Source: Elusimicrobiales bacterium
GTDB taxonomy: Bacteria > Elusimicrobiota > Elusimicrobia > Elusimicrobiales > UBA9959
DNA: 63,431 nt
Direction: 5' to 3'
Assembly: GCA_024681855.1 (NCBI GenBank)
Contig: JAILAB010000021.1
Coordinates: 1-63,431 of the forward strand
This document shows, one piece after another, positions 17,290 to 25,647 of the stretch. The position numbers were made by a program, and so were the translations under genes. Every line of letters starts with the position of its first letter. The first letter of the stretch is position 1. A model generated the notes under the pieces. It saw nothing but the letters and a program-made list of their open reading frames with translations, was not told the DNA's origin and ran no database searches.

Positions 17290-18321
17290 TTACTTTTTCA
17301 CATAAGATTTTGAGGAACTGCCGCATTTCTTCTTTAAATCGGTAATTTCCTGAAAGAACTGAGCATTTGCTTTCAGAAGACGGGTATTGTCATCTGAAAG
17401 GGCCTTGCATTTGTCTTCAAGAGCTTTGTTTTTTGTTTCAAGGCTGTTTGTGTTGTTTTTCTGGTTCTTTTTTTCTGTTTCCAGCATGGCCAATGTTTTT
17501 TTCAGCTGCGCATGGGCTTCAGCAAGCTCTTTATTAAGCTTGTCAGCTGATTCAAATTTTTTCTTAAGAGTTTTATTTTCTTCCGTAAGATTAGCTTTAG
17601 CCGTTTTTAGTTCAGAATTTGTCACATTTAGCTCAGCATTCTTTGCCGTTAATTCGCTATTGGCTGTTGTAAGTGTCTTGCTCTGTACCTCAAGAGCAGA
17701 TATTTTCTGGGCCATGCTGTTCTTCTCTAAGGAAATAGCCTCATTTGCTGCTTTTTGTTTTTTTATTTCATCAGTCTGTTCCCTGTTTTGCGTTTCAAGA
17801 GCTGTTTTCTGTATCTTTAATGCTTCAATAATATCATGAAGCTTTGCCTTGCCGTTTTTTATCTCTAAAAGCTCAGTTTTAAGTTTATCGTTTGTTGAAG
17901 AGAGTTCGGTATTCTTACTCCGTATCTGCTCATTAAGCTCTGCTATGGTTTGGTTCTTTAAATAATTTTGATAAATAAAAAAAGCAGCTATAAAAAACAT
18001 AGCTATATAAAGAAACAAGGAAGATGCTGATTTCTTTTTTTTGCTCTGATTTTTTAGCTTTAACTCCGTATAAGCATCAGCAAGTCTTTGAAGATCCCTG
18101 CGTGCGCTTGCTGCCACTTCTGCCGCATTGGAAAAGCCGAGGCGGTATTCCAGTTTTTCCTTTTCTTCCCTATAATATTCTTCAAAGCATCCATTGGATT
18201 CAGCTTCTATAAGCTTTGAGAAATACGGATTCTGGCCCGCAGCACGGAAATTTGCAGGCTCATTGCCAAGCATGACTTCGGGAGAGTTATCAGCTTTTCT
18301 GTTCATCTTCTCATAGCTCAT
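17290..18321 (-). CDS. Membrane-anchored long coiled-coil protein with shared helical domain
   Basis: A 343-residue protein. It has the motif NSPEVMLGN at 12-20, the shared helical domain at 31-90 (NPYFSKLIEAESNG, EYYREEKEKLEYR, LQRLADAYTEL), a lysine cluster, a membrane helix at about 100-117, and then more than 200 residues of uninterrupted heptad-type coiled coil (118-335, with repeats such as TANSELTAKNAELNVTNSEL). Topology suggests a cytoplasmic domain and a periplasmic rod. It could act as a spacer or dimerising sensor reaching toward the wall. The ATG is immediately preceded by an AT-rich inverted repeat. No catalytic motif seen. Confidence 0.78.
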   Translation of the reverse strand: MSYEKMNRKADNSPEVMLGNEPANFRAAGQNPYFSKLIEAESNGCFEEYYREEKEKLEYRLGFSNAAEVAASARRDLQRLADAYTELKLKNQSKKKKSASSLFLYIAMFFIAAFFIYQNYLKNQTIAELNEQIRSKNTELSSTNDKLKTELLEIKNGKAKLHDIIEALKIQKTALETQNREQTDEIKKQKAANEAISLEKNSMAQKISALEVQSKTLTTANSELTAKNAELNVTNSELKTAKANLTEENKTLKKKFESADKLNKELAEAHAQLKKTLAMLETEKKNQKNNTNSLETKNKALEDKCKALSDDNTRLLKANAQFFQEITDLKKKCGSSSKSYVKK

Positions 18322-18347
18322 TTATAATATAAATTAGAATATTATAA
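18322..18347. promoter_or_regulatory. AT-rich inverted repeat directly upstream of the coiled-coil gene
   Basis: TTATAATAT and ATATTATAA form a perfect 9-bp inverted repeat with an 8-base spacer, ending one base before the ATG at 18321. It overlaps where a ribosome site should be and where a -10 element could lie, so it might be an operator or an mRNA hairpin masking the start. No binding protein can be named. Confidence 0.35.
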
Positions 18348-18389
18348 GCCTGCGCTGGCTTTAATATAATCATATTAATTATATAAAAA

Positions 18390-19046
18390 TTATGGCAATG
18401 GCGTAAGAACAGTTTTTTTTAGAATATGGGAAGAGGAAGGCTTGCTGTCAGAATTAGACATATTTTCTAAGCTGGAATTATTGGAAAAATTATTTTTTTG
18501 TGCTGAAACGAGCGACGAAGCCAGGATATCAAACAAAAAACCCAATGCCGCTATAAAAAAAATAATAGAAATCAGCCCTATGGCAATCCTTGTTATCTTT
18601 AAATTTTCTTGCGTAAAAATGCTTTTTGGCGAAGCAGAAACGCAAGCATCATTTTCTTGCATGGAAGCTGGCAATATTTCGCTTTTTGTTTTGGGCACAG
18701 ATGCGGCGGCAGCCGCATTCCATGCAGAATAAGCTTCTTCCAGCTGCCTCAGATTCCTGACAGCTGCTGCTTTTTCTTTTTTTTCAAAGACATCTGAATT
18801 ACTTCTTGCGGCCAGCTTATTTTTTTCAGAATAATAAAAATCATTCAAGCGGCCCTCTATGCCTGCTTTCGCAATTAAAAAAAGATAAGGGTTTTCCTTT
18901 TTTGAAAGATTGTCAGGGCTTATTAGTATTTCAGGGCTGTTTTCTTCAGAAACGCCTATTTCCAGATTGCCGCATATATGAGCATTGCCGCTTTTTCTAT
19001 CAGCACTGATTTCATCTGAAGGCCTTGCTTTTCCAGACATAGACAA
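18390..19046 (-). CDS. Small membrane protein with shared helical domain
   Basis: A 218-residue protein that looks like a short version of its downstream neighbours. It carries the motif NSPEILIS at 36-43, the shared helical domain at 52-110 (NPYLFLIAKAGIEG, DFYYSEKNKLAAR, LRQLEEAYSAW), a linker, a single membrane helix at about 151-176 and a short Ser/Asn-rich tail on the far side. There is no DUF6273 or coiled coil. The presence of the domain on several different membrane-anchored bodies suggests a common cytoplasmic partner. Function unknown. Confidence 0.72.
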   Translation of the reverse strand: MSMSGKARPSDEISADRKSGNAHICGNLEIGVSEENSPEILISPDNLSKKENPYLFLIAKAGIEGRLNDFYYSEKNKLAARSNSDVFEKKEKAAAVRNLRQLEEAYSAWNAAAAASVPKTKSEILPASMQENDACVSASPKSIFTQENLKITRIAIGLISIIFFIAALGFLFDILASSLVSAQKNNFSNNSSLENMSNSDSKPSSSHILKKTVLTPLP

Positions 19047-19068
19047 CCCATATATGCTTTATCCGCCG

Positions 19069-19383
19069 CTATATGACAAGCGGCATTCCTGTGCCAAGAA
19101 GCTGTTGCGCTTCCTGGAATGCAGCAGTTAATTTATGGCATATTCCATAGGCCATATAACAAAATACGGCAAGCATTATTATTGATAATATTATCTTCGA
19201 TTTTCGGCCCATAATTGGCGTTTTTGCGACAAAATAAATGGCAAAAGGGCCTAAACAGGCAAAACATATTATTATTCCAAACAATGTGTATGAAAAAGGA
19301 AGGAAGCGGCCCTGGCCCATGCCGCAATATCGGCAATATGCATCAGCCTCATCAATTTCTTTTTTGCAGCTCCAGCATTTCAT
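19069..19383 (-). CDS. Zinc-ribbon membrane protein, first gene of the cluster
   Basis: A 104-residue protein. The N-terminus is a short zinc ribbon (CWSC at 3-6 and CRYCG at 17-21), followed by two hydrophobic helices at about 30-52 and 62-84. Zinc-ribbon plus two-helix proteins are common small membrane proteins without a fixed function. A GAGGA site lies about 11 bases before the ATG. As the most upstream gene on the minus strand, with a TATAAT element at 19442-19447 but no matching -35 box, it may lead the 13-gene transcript; alternatively the unit continues from the CDF gene 76 bases upstream. Confidence 0.72.
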   Translation of the reverse strand: MKCWSCKKEIDEADAYCRYCGMGQGRFLPFSYTLFGIIICFACLGPFAIYFVAKTPIMGRKSKIILSIIMLAVFCYMAYGICHKLTAAFQEAQQLLGTGMPLVI

Positions 19384-19459
19384 TTTCAGTTTTATCCTCT
19401 TGCTTTGCCCTTAGCAATTACAAGGCAGCTTTTTTTGATTTATTATAAGCCATTTAGCA

Positions 19460-20503
19460 TTAACAGCAGATATCGCAGGCGCATCTGTCTGTTTCTATCT
19501 GTATTGTGCTGTGTTCTATTGAAAATTTTTCATTAAGGGCTTGCTTTATCAGTTCTCCAGCCTTTATGTCAGCGGCAACGGCATGGCAGGCAAAGGCAAT
19601 GCGGCCTTCATCAATATTCCATATATGTATGTGATGAATGTCCTTTACCCCCTTTATTTGAAGAAGCTCGCTTTTAATAGCGTCAGCTGACAATCCCTCC
19701 GGCATTGCGTTCATAAGTATTTTCATTATGGGCTTGAAAGAAACTATGGCCTGAGAAATCATATATGCGGCAATAAGGATTGCGACAATGCCGTCAATGA
19801 AATTCCATCCTAAATAAATGACGCAAAGTCCAGATGCGATAACGCCTACGGAACCGAAAGCGTCAGCAAGATTATGGATGAACAGCATTTTCATATTGCT
19901 GCTGCCATGAGCGCCGCTATGCGAAAGCTTTGCCGTAGCCGCATCAATTATAAGAGCTATTACTGAAATCCAAATTATAAGGCTGCCATTTATTTCTTCC
20001 GGCTTAAAGAGACGGCCTATGCCTTCACACATAAGATACAGGCCGGAGACAAAAAGAAGAATGAGATTTATGAAGCCTCCTATAGTTTCAGCTCTCTTAT
20101 AGCCGAAAGTATATTCATCATCTGGATTTTTTTTGCCAATTTTATATGCTATTACCGCAATAAGTATTGAGAAAGCGTCAAAAGCATTGTGAAGGGCATC
20201 AGCGATAAGGGCAATACTGCAGCCAATTATGCCTCCGGCAATTTCTGCCAAAGAAAGAAGCATATTGATTATGAAAGCAATTATGAGCCCTTTTATAGTT
20301 TTCTCATTAGCAGCATGATTATGTCCGTGTTGATGCCTGTGATGATGCTTGTTGGAAAACAAATGGGATTCAGAATGACCGTGCTCATGCGAACATGAGG
20401 CGCAGGCATCAGAGACTTTATGGCTTTCATGCGAATGTTTTTCTGCATGTCTGGCTGCTTCAGTGCTGTTTTCTTTTTTATTATTGTTATTGTTGTTTTT
20501 CAT
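19460..20503 (-). CDS. Cation diffusion facilitator (zinc exporter type)
   Basis: A 347-residue CDF transporter with six membrane helices (about 70-255) and a cytoplasmic C-terminal domain. The transport-site HxxxD pairs are present: H-N-A-F-D in ADALHNAFDAF (helix 2) and H-N-L-A-D in FIHNLADAFGS (helix 5), the HD/HD set linked to zinc selectivity. The first 65 residues are very rich in His and Asn, and the protein ends RCACDICC, so both ends could bind metal. It should export Zn2+ (or similar) from the cytoplasm in exchange for protons. The next gene begins 20 bases downstream of its own upstream neighbour's end; no metal-responsive regulator is nearby. Confidence 0.92.
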   Translation of the reverse strand: MKNNNNNNKKENSTEAARHAEKHSHESHKVSDACASCSHEHGHSESHLFSNKHHHRHQHGHNHAANEKTIKGLIIAFIINMLLSLAEIAGGIIGCSIALIADALHNAFDAFSILIAVIAYKIGKKNPDDEYTFGYKRAETIGGFINLILLFVSGLYLMCEGIGRLFKPEEINGSLIIWISVIALIIDAATAKLSHSGAHGSSNMKMLFIHNLADAFGSVGVIASGLCVIYLGWNFIDGIVAILIAAYMISQAIVSFKPIMKILMNAMPEGLSADAIKSELLQIKGVKDIHHIHIWNIDEGRIAFACHAVAADIKAGELIKQALNEKFSIEHSTIQIETDRCACDICC

Positions 20504-20523
20504 AAAACATTTAGCAAATAAAT

Positions 20524-21819
20524 TTATTTGCTAAAAAATAGGCTTAAGAACTTTATAAGCAAATATAAATATCTTGCTATAATGCCTGCGCAAAGACCGC
20601 CTATGGTATGCGCCGTTAGAGCTTTGGAAATAAGCTGCCGATACCCCATATTGTCAAGCATAGCCGTATGAGTGCTTAAAAAACCGCTCCAGCACATTCC
20701 TATTCCCGTAAAAACTGCTATGTCGCTGGAAGTTACGTTCAGCTTTGGAACCAGGGCAACGGCGCTGCCCACAGCTCCAAGGGCAGTTAGCGGGAAAGCT
20801 ATGTTTTCAGGATTTTCAAAGCCGAAAATAATATGGACAGGCCAGTAAATATACTTGCCGATTTTTGGCAGCCATGCTACGCCCTCATAGGCAGCGCCAG
20901 TATATCCGCCTTCGGGCATCTGCATTGTTATCATCATTACTGCGGTAGAAATAACAAGCACTCCGGGTATAACGGCAAGGCCTATTTCTACGCCTTTCTT
21001 TCCTCCGTCAAGCATGCAGTCAAGGCAGCGCTGGAAAAGGCCTTTTCTTTCCGTTTCCGGAATATCGCCATTTAATTTGGCAATGTTTTCCTCATCAAAT
21101 TTCGCTTTCTCTTTTTCTGTAAGAACCATTTCTTCCCCTAAAACAGGCTTGCAGAAACGCTGCATTAGCCGCGTTGAGATAATGCCGCCGCATATTGCGG
21201 AGAAGAAGCCGAGAATAGGTTCCCACATATAACCATAGCCCATCATGATAGTGATTACTATCAGGCCCATGCCAAAAGAAGTTCCAAAATTAGTTAAGGA
21301 AACAAATTGATATTTTTTAAAATATCTGCTGAATTTTTTATCTTTTGCCAAAGAGAGCACTGCGGGATTATCTGAAAAGAATGTCATGACCGCCGCAAGA
21401 GAGGCAGCTCCGGGCAAATTAAAAATAGGTTTCATCAAAGGCTGCAGGATACGCTGCATGACATGTATTACTCCGAATTCCGCAAGCAAATCGCTTAATG
21501 CCCCAGCTAACACGCATATAGACATGATATAGAAAACTGTATTAAGCAAAAGATCATGCGCAGTGAACATCATTGTGCGAAACATATTCCTCAGTCCCAT
21601 TTCGCATGACATGGGAACAAAAATTAAACACAGCACTGTCAATAATAAATATGGCTCTGCTTTTTTTAATCTGTTTAATTTATTATAGGAAGGAGAAGTT
21701 TTATGAGATAATTCTTTTTCCCCTGAGTTATTGGATGTCTGGCTATTATTTGCCGGACTTAAGTCTTCTGCGGCTATTTTTGCATTTTTTATGCTTTCAG
21801 AATATTTTGTTTTTTTCAC
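20524..21819 (-). CDS. Gate-domain (nucleoside-recognition family) membrane protein
   Basis: A 431-residue polytopic membrane protein with about nine hydrophobic helices. It has the features of the clostridial membrane-protein branch of the Gate/nucleoside-recognition superfamily: VMTFFSDNPAVLSLAKDKKFSR, VSLTNFGTSFGMGL, and ending with SGFLSTHTAMLDNMGYR. Members are thought to be transporters or sporulation-type membrane proteins; the substrate here is unknown. The start is a GTG at 21819 chosen because an AGGAG site lies six bases upstream. The N-terminal 45 residues are polar and cytoplasmic. It lies between murG and the CDF gene on the same strand. Confidence 0.72.
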   Translation of the reverse strand: MKKTKYSESIKNAKIAAEDLSPANNSQTSNNSGEKELSHKTSPSYNKLNRLKKAEPYLLLTVLCLIFVPMSCEMGLRNMFRTMMFTAHDLLLNTVFYIMSICVLAGALSDLLAEFGVIHVMQRILQPLMKPIFNLPGAASLAAVMTFFSDNPAVLSLAKDKKFSRYFKKYQFVSLTNFGTSFGMGLIVITIMMGYGYMWEPILGFFSAICGGIISTRLMQRFCKPVLGEEMVLTEKEKAKFDEENIAKLNGDIPETERKGLFQRCLDCMLDGGKKGVEIGLAVIPGVLVISTAVMMITMQMPEGGYTGAAYEGVAWLPKIGKYIYWPVHIIFGFENPENIAFPLTALGAVGSAVALVPKLNVTSSDIAVFTGIGMCWSGFLSTHTAMLDNMGYRQLISKALTAHTIGGLCAGIIARYLYLLIKFLSLFFSK

Positions 21820-21883
21820 AAGATGCTCCTGCGAAAAGGTCTTGCCTTTGGCTAACTATATTCTACATAAAAAAAGAAAATTA

Positions 21884-22996
21884 TTAAATATTCTGCTCAA
21901 TAGCTTCTGCCGCAATTTTCACAGATTCTATTCCCTTCGGAATTTTGATTTCCTTATATTTTTTAGCCATATCCAAAACTGATTTTTTTCCGCTTGAGCA
22001 TGCTTCCAAAAGCAATTCCAGCTCTTTAAAAAAGAGCTCTGTTTCCTCCAGGCAGATGCATGCTCCGGAGCGGTCAAGCTCCCTGGCATTATAATACTGA
22101 TGATTCCCTGCTGCCTTTGGATAAGGCACAAGTATTGCCGGAGTCTCTGTCTGTATCAGTTCAGAAAATGTGCTGGCTCCAGATCTGCATACGGCAAGGT
22201 CTGCGGCTGCATACAAAGTTGGCATGTCTTCCCTGTATGCGGAAAGCAATAGATCTGGAGAATCAGCAAATTTGTGATTTTTATAGGCATCATATACCCT
22301 CTGATAATTTTTTGCGCCAGTGACATGAATAAACTGTATTTTTCCGTGAAGCACAATAAAAGACGAGAGTATGGCAAGATTAAGCCTGTCCGCTCCCTGG
22401 CTGCCGCCAAAAACAAGAACAGTAAACTTGCTCATCTTAAGGCCAAGCTGCCTTCTGGCGGCAGCCTTAGTAATTGTTTGTGCAAAACTGTTGCGAACAG
22501 GAGTGCCTGAAAGGACAGTTTTTTTAGGATAGGCAGAATCCCTGAGAGGAATGCCAAGAAGTATTTTACGGCAAAAACGCATCGCAATCCGGTTGCCAAG
22601 CCCGGGCACGGAATTGGATTCATGTATAAAAGCGGGAATGCGGCTAAGATATGCCGCCAGCACGGCAGTAGTGCCGATATAGCTGCCAGTGCCAAGCACA
22701 GCGTCAGGGGCATAATCTTTAACGCAAGCGCGCACAAGGGATAATCCCTTTATGAAATGATGCCAGAAGCGGGTTTGCCTTATGGGATTCCATGTGCGGG
22801 GAAAAGGACTTAAATCTGCCTCAACATAAGGAAATCCGGCTTCTTTAAGGCGCGGTATGGAAATGTCATTTTCTCTTACAAGGAACAAAGCTTCCCATCC
22901 TTTCTCGCGCAAATAAGAAGCCAGGGCAAAGCCTGGATAAAAATGGCCTCCGGTGCCTCCAGCAGCTATTATGATTCTTTTTTTTCCGCCCTGCAT
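21884..22996 (-). CDS. murG: MurG, UDP-GlcNAc:lipid I N-acetylglucosaminyltransferase
   Basis: Adds GlcNAc to lipid I to form lipid II on the inner face of the membrane. The 370-residue protein shows the family's glycine loop AAGGTGGHFYPG near the N-terminus, GTGSYIGTTAVLAA, HESNSVPGLGNR, VFGGSQGADRLN and, for UDP-GlcNAc binding, CRSGASTFSELIQTETPAILVPYP split over the C-terminal domain. A GTG start at 23011 overlapping the ftsW stop is possible, but the ATG at 22996 has an AGGAG six bases upstream and is preferred. It is the last gene of the dcw cluster here; murC, murB, ftsQ, ftsA and ftsZ do not follow. Confidence 0.95.
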   Translation of the reverse strand: MQGGKKRIIIAAGGTGGHFYPGFALASYLREKGWEALFLVRENDISIPRLKEAGFPYVEADLSPFPRTWNPIRQTRFWHHFIKGLSLVRACVKDYAPDAVLGTGSYIGTTAVLAAYLSRIPAFIHESNSVPGLGNRIAMRFCRKILLGIPLRDSAYPKKTVLSGTPVRNSFAQTITKAAARRQLGLKMSKFTVLVFGGSQGADRLNLAILSSFIVLHGKIQFIHVTGAKNYQRVYDAYKNHKFADSPDLLLSAYREDMPTLYAAADLAVCRSGASTFSELIQTETPAILVPYPKAAGNHQYYNARELDRSGACICLEETELFFKELELLLEACSSGKKSVLDMAKKYKEIKIPKGIESVKIAAEAIEQNI

Positions 22997-23007
22997 ATAA
23001 TCTCCTG

Positions 23008-24222
23008 TCACTCTCTCCGCGCAGCCACGTTCATCATTATACCAATTATGATAAGAGTTGAAATGAGAGAAGATCCTCCATAAGAGATGAATGGCAGGGC
23101 AATGCCTTTAATCGGAGCAAAATTAGCATTTACGGCTATGCTGTAAAAAGCCTGAACTCCAAGCATGCATGATAATCCGACAGCAAGGGAGCGGTAATAA
23201 GAATCTTTTGCCTGCATGGCTATCTTATAGCAATAATAAAGCAGCGCAGCAAAAAGACCTATAAGCAGAAGAGAGCCTATAAGACCGGTTTCCTCAGCAT
23301 AAACTGAAAATATGAAATCTGATTCATGCTGCGTAAGCAAATGTGTTTTCTGATGTGAATGAGCAATGCCTCTGCCAGTTATTCCCCCGGAACATATTCC
23401 TATAAGGGAATTTGAAACCTGATAAGCGTCTCCCAAAATATCTACCTGCTGGTCATTTGTAAAAACAGAAAGAACAAAAGACTGTATTCGTCCAAGCCTA
23501 TGGCCAAGATTTCTAAGACAGTCTAAAACGAAAAGAGGGAAGGCAAAAAGGCATACTCTAAGTATATCACCGAAAGAAACTCCGGAAACATACATCATGC
23601 AGGATATCCCAAAAAAAGTCAATGCGGGAATGCCAATGTCCGGTTCTAACGCTATTAAGGCCAGGCCTATGCCGGAAAGGACAAAAGGATTGAAAACCTT
23701 AGAGGAATTCTGCCGCATATCAGCCATGTTTCTGCGATTTGACATATACGAAGCTATGAAAAAAATTATAGCTATCTTAGCAAATTCAGCTGTTTGTATA
23801 TTAAGCCCTATGCCTGGAATAGGAATCCACCTTCTCCCCCCTGCCGCAGCTGGCATAAAGAGCGTAATAATCAGAAGAACGCAGAAAAAAATATATACAG
23901 ATACGGCATAATAATATTTTTTTATTGTTTTTTCAAAATCTGCGGAAGCGACAAAAAACATTGCTATTATACCTATAAAAAGAGCTATAAGCTGATTTAT
24001 AATTTTCGCTTTAGAAAAAAGAAGCACATTCTCGCTATTTATTCTTGTCTGAACAATTTGGGTAGTGGAACAAACCCAGAACATTCCTATGCAGAGAAGG
24101 CTTGCCACTACAAGAAGAAAGCCTTTGTCATTTCTTTTTATGACATTTTGCAAGATTTTAATTCTGCGCGATATGCCAGAAAAAAGAGCCGGGAAAAAAG
24201 ATTTTTTTTTATATCTGACCAT
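23008..24222 (-). CDS. ftsW: FtsW, septal peptidoglycan polymerase (SEDS)
   Basis: A 404-residue SEDS membrane protein that polymerises lipid II at the division septum together with FtsI. Marks of the family are AGGRRWIPIPGIGLNIQTAEFAK, ALEPDIGIP, GDAYQVSNSLIGI, SGGITGRGIAHS, ESDFIFSVYAEETGL and the C-terminal GIALPFISYGGSS. Location between murD and murG is the classical one for ftsW. Its ATG overlaps the end of murD by 14 bases. About 25 basic residues precede the first helix. Confidence 0.94.
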   Translation of the reverse strand: MVRYKKKSFFPALFSGISRRIKILQNVIKRNDKGFLLVVASLLCIGMFWVCSTTQIVQTRINSENVLLFSKAKIINQLIALFIGIIAMFFVASADFEKTIKKYYYAVSVYIFFCVLLIITLFMPAAAGGRRWIPIPGIGLNIQTAEFAKIAIIFFIASYMSNRRNMADMRQNSSKVFNPFVLSGIGLALIALEPDIGIPALTFFGISCMMYVSGVSFGDILRVCLFAFPLFVLDCLRNLGHRLGRIQSFVLSVFTNDQQVDILGDAYQVSNSLIGICSGGITGRGIAHSHQKTHLLTQHESDFIFSVYAEETGLIGSLLLIGLFAALLYYCYKIAMQAKDSYYRSLAVGLSCMLGVQAFYSIAVNANFAPIKGIALPFISYGGSSLISTLIIIGIMMNVAARRE

Positions 24223-25606
24223 TGCTAAGCCCTTTTACGAAATTTTTAAACTTGCGGCCTCTGTCTTCATAGTCCTTAAACTGGTCAAAAGAGGAACAGG
24301 CCGGAGAAAACAATGCTATATCGCCATTGCTGCCCAATTTTATTATTTCCCTGCAAGCCTCATATACTGTTTCTCTCTGATATGAAGCGCATAATGAAGA
24401 AAGCTGCTTAGAAATAATGGGCGCAGCTTCCCCTATCATAAAAATTCCTTTTACTTTTTCTCTGATTAATGGAACAAGAGGAGCATATGGAGCTCCTTTG
24501 TCCCGTCCGCCCAATATAAGCCATACCTTTTTCCCTGCCGGCATCGCTTTAAGCGCTACAGCCGTAGAGTCAACATTGGTAGCCTTTGAATCATTAATAA
24601 ACAATATTCCATTAACAGAGCCTGCCGGCTCAATCCTGTGTTCCACAGGCTTAAAAACACTAAATGAATGTTCTATTTCCCCGGCATTTGCCCCGGCGGC
24701 AAATGCCATAAGCCCGGCAGCCATAGCATTTTCCATATTATGCCGGCCTGGCAGATTAGGCGGATTTATCTTATATTCATGTCCGTTAAACCTAAATTTG
24801 AGAAATTCGCCATCAATGCAGGCATCCGCTTTTTTTTCAACACCGGCATTTTCTAAAGATGAAAACCATAAAATCTTTGCCTTAGTCATCTTTGCCATTT
24901 TGCGGCATATAGGATCATCTAAGTTCAGAACGCAGAAACAGCTGCTATCCTGATTTAACATAATTCTCGCTTTAGCCTCAATGTATTTTTCCATGCTGCC
25001 ATGATGCTCAAGATGATCTGGAGTTATGTTTAAAACGGCTGAAACTTCAGGCCTTATAAAAGTGCTGTCCTCAAGCTGATAACTGGAAAGCTCTGCCGTT
25101 ATAAATGAGCCTGGCCGAATTTTTCTTACGGCATCGCTTAATGGCGTTCCTATGTTCCCTGCTGTTTCAGCATCCAGGCCAGACGCTTCTGCGTGTTTCT
25201 TCATTATATTGCCAAGAAGCATAGCAGTTGTTGTTTTTCCATTAGTTCCTGTTATGCCAATGAGAAAAGGCCTGTCAGCAAAGGCAAGAGCCGTTTCAAT
25301 TTCGCTAAATATCGGAATATTATGTTTTTCCAAGGCCTTAATAAGAGGATTGCTATGCGGCAGTCCAGGGCATTTTATAGCAAAGGCGCAGCTGAAAACA
25401 GCATCTGTATGCCCTCCCGTTTCAGCCATAATGTCTTGATTCAGATTTTTGAGTCTTTCTGAAATTTTTTCTTTGGGCTGTTGCTCAGTCAGCAAAATGC
25501 TAAATCCTTTTTCATTTAAAAGATTAGCGCAAGCTATGCCAGATTTTCCTGCCCCTATGACAAGGCCTTTTTTATTTTTAAAATCACCAGGTTTAAACAT
25601 ATACAT
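24209..25606 (-). CDS. murD: MurD, UDP-MurNAc-L-Ala:D-Glu ligase
   Basis: Adds D-glutamate to UDP-MurNAc-L-alanine in the cytoplasm, using ATP. The 465-residue protein has the MurD N-terminal Rossmann-like domain (GLVIGAGKSGIACANLL), the Mur-ligase P-loop GITGTNGKTTT, the central motif TPDHLEHHGSMEKY, and the C-terminal GILFINDSKATNVDSTAVAL and LGGRDKGAPYAPL. Two nearby ATGs (25606 and 25600) are possible starts; neither has a strong ribosome site. It follows a lipoprotein gene where mraY usually stands in dcw clusters. Confidence 0.94.
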   Translation of the reverse strand: MYMFKPGDFKNKKGLVIGAGKSGIACANLLNEKGFSILLTEQQPKEKISERLKNLNQDIMAETGGHTDAVFSCAFAIKCPGLPHSNPLIKALEKHNIPIFSEIETALAFADRPFLIGITGTNGKTTTAMLLGNIMKKHAEASGLDAETAGNIGTPLSDAVRKIRPGSFITAELSSYQLEDSTFIRPEVSAVLNITPDHLEHHGSMEKYIEAKARIMLNQDSSCFCVLNLDDPICRKMAKMTKAKILWFSSLENAGVEKKADACIDGEFLKFRFNGHEYKINPPNLPGRHNMENAMAAGLMAFAAGANAGEIEHSFSVFKPVEHRIEPAGSVNGILFINDSKATNVDSTAVALKAMPAGKKVWLILGGRDKGAPYAPLVPLIREKVKGIFMIGEAAPIISKQLSSLCASYQRETVYEACREIIKLGSNGDIALFSPACSSFDQFKDYEDRGRKFKNFVKGLSNGQI

Positions 25607-25647
25607 TCAATTGCGGGGAATGAACTTAAACGCAATATAATTGAAAT

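Noticed and set aside
17387-17839. 150-codon Ser/Phe/Leu-rich frame antisense to the coiled-coil gene
   Set aside because: Low-complexity reverse of a Lys/Glu-rich coiled coil.
24417-24953. 178-codon frame antisense to murD
   Set aside because: It mirrors a clear murD and has no recognisable domain or ribosome site.
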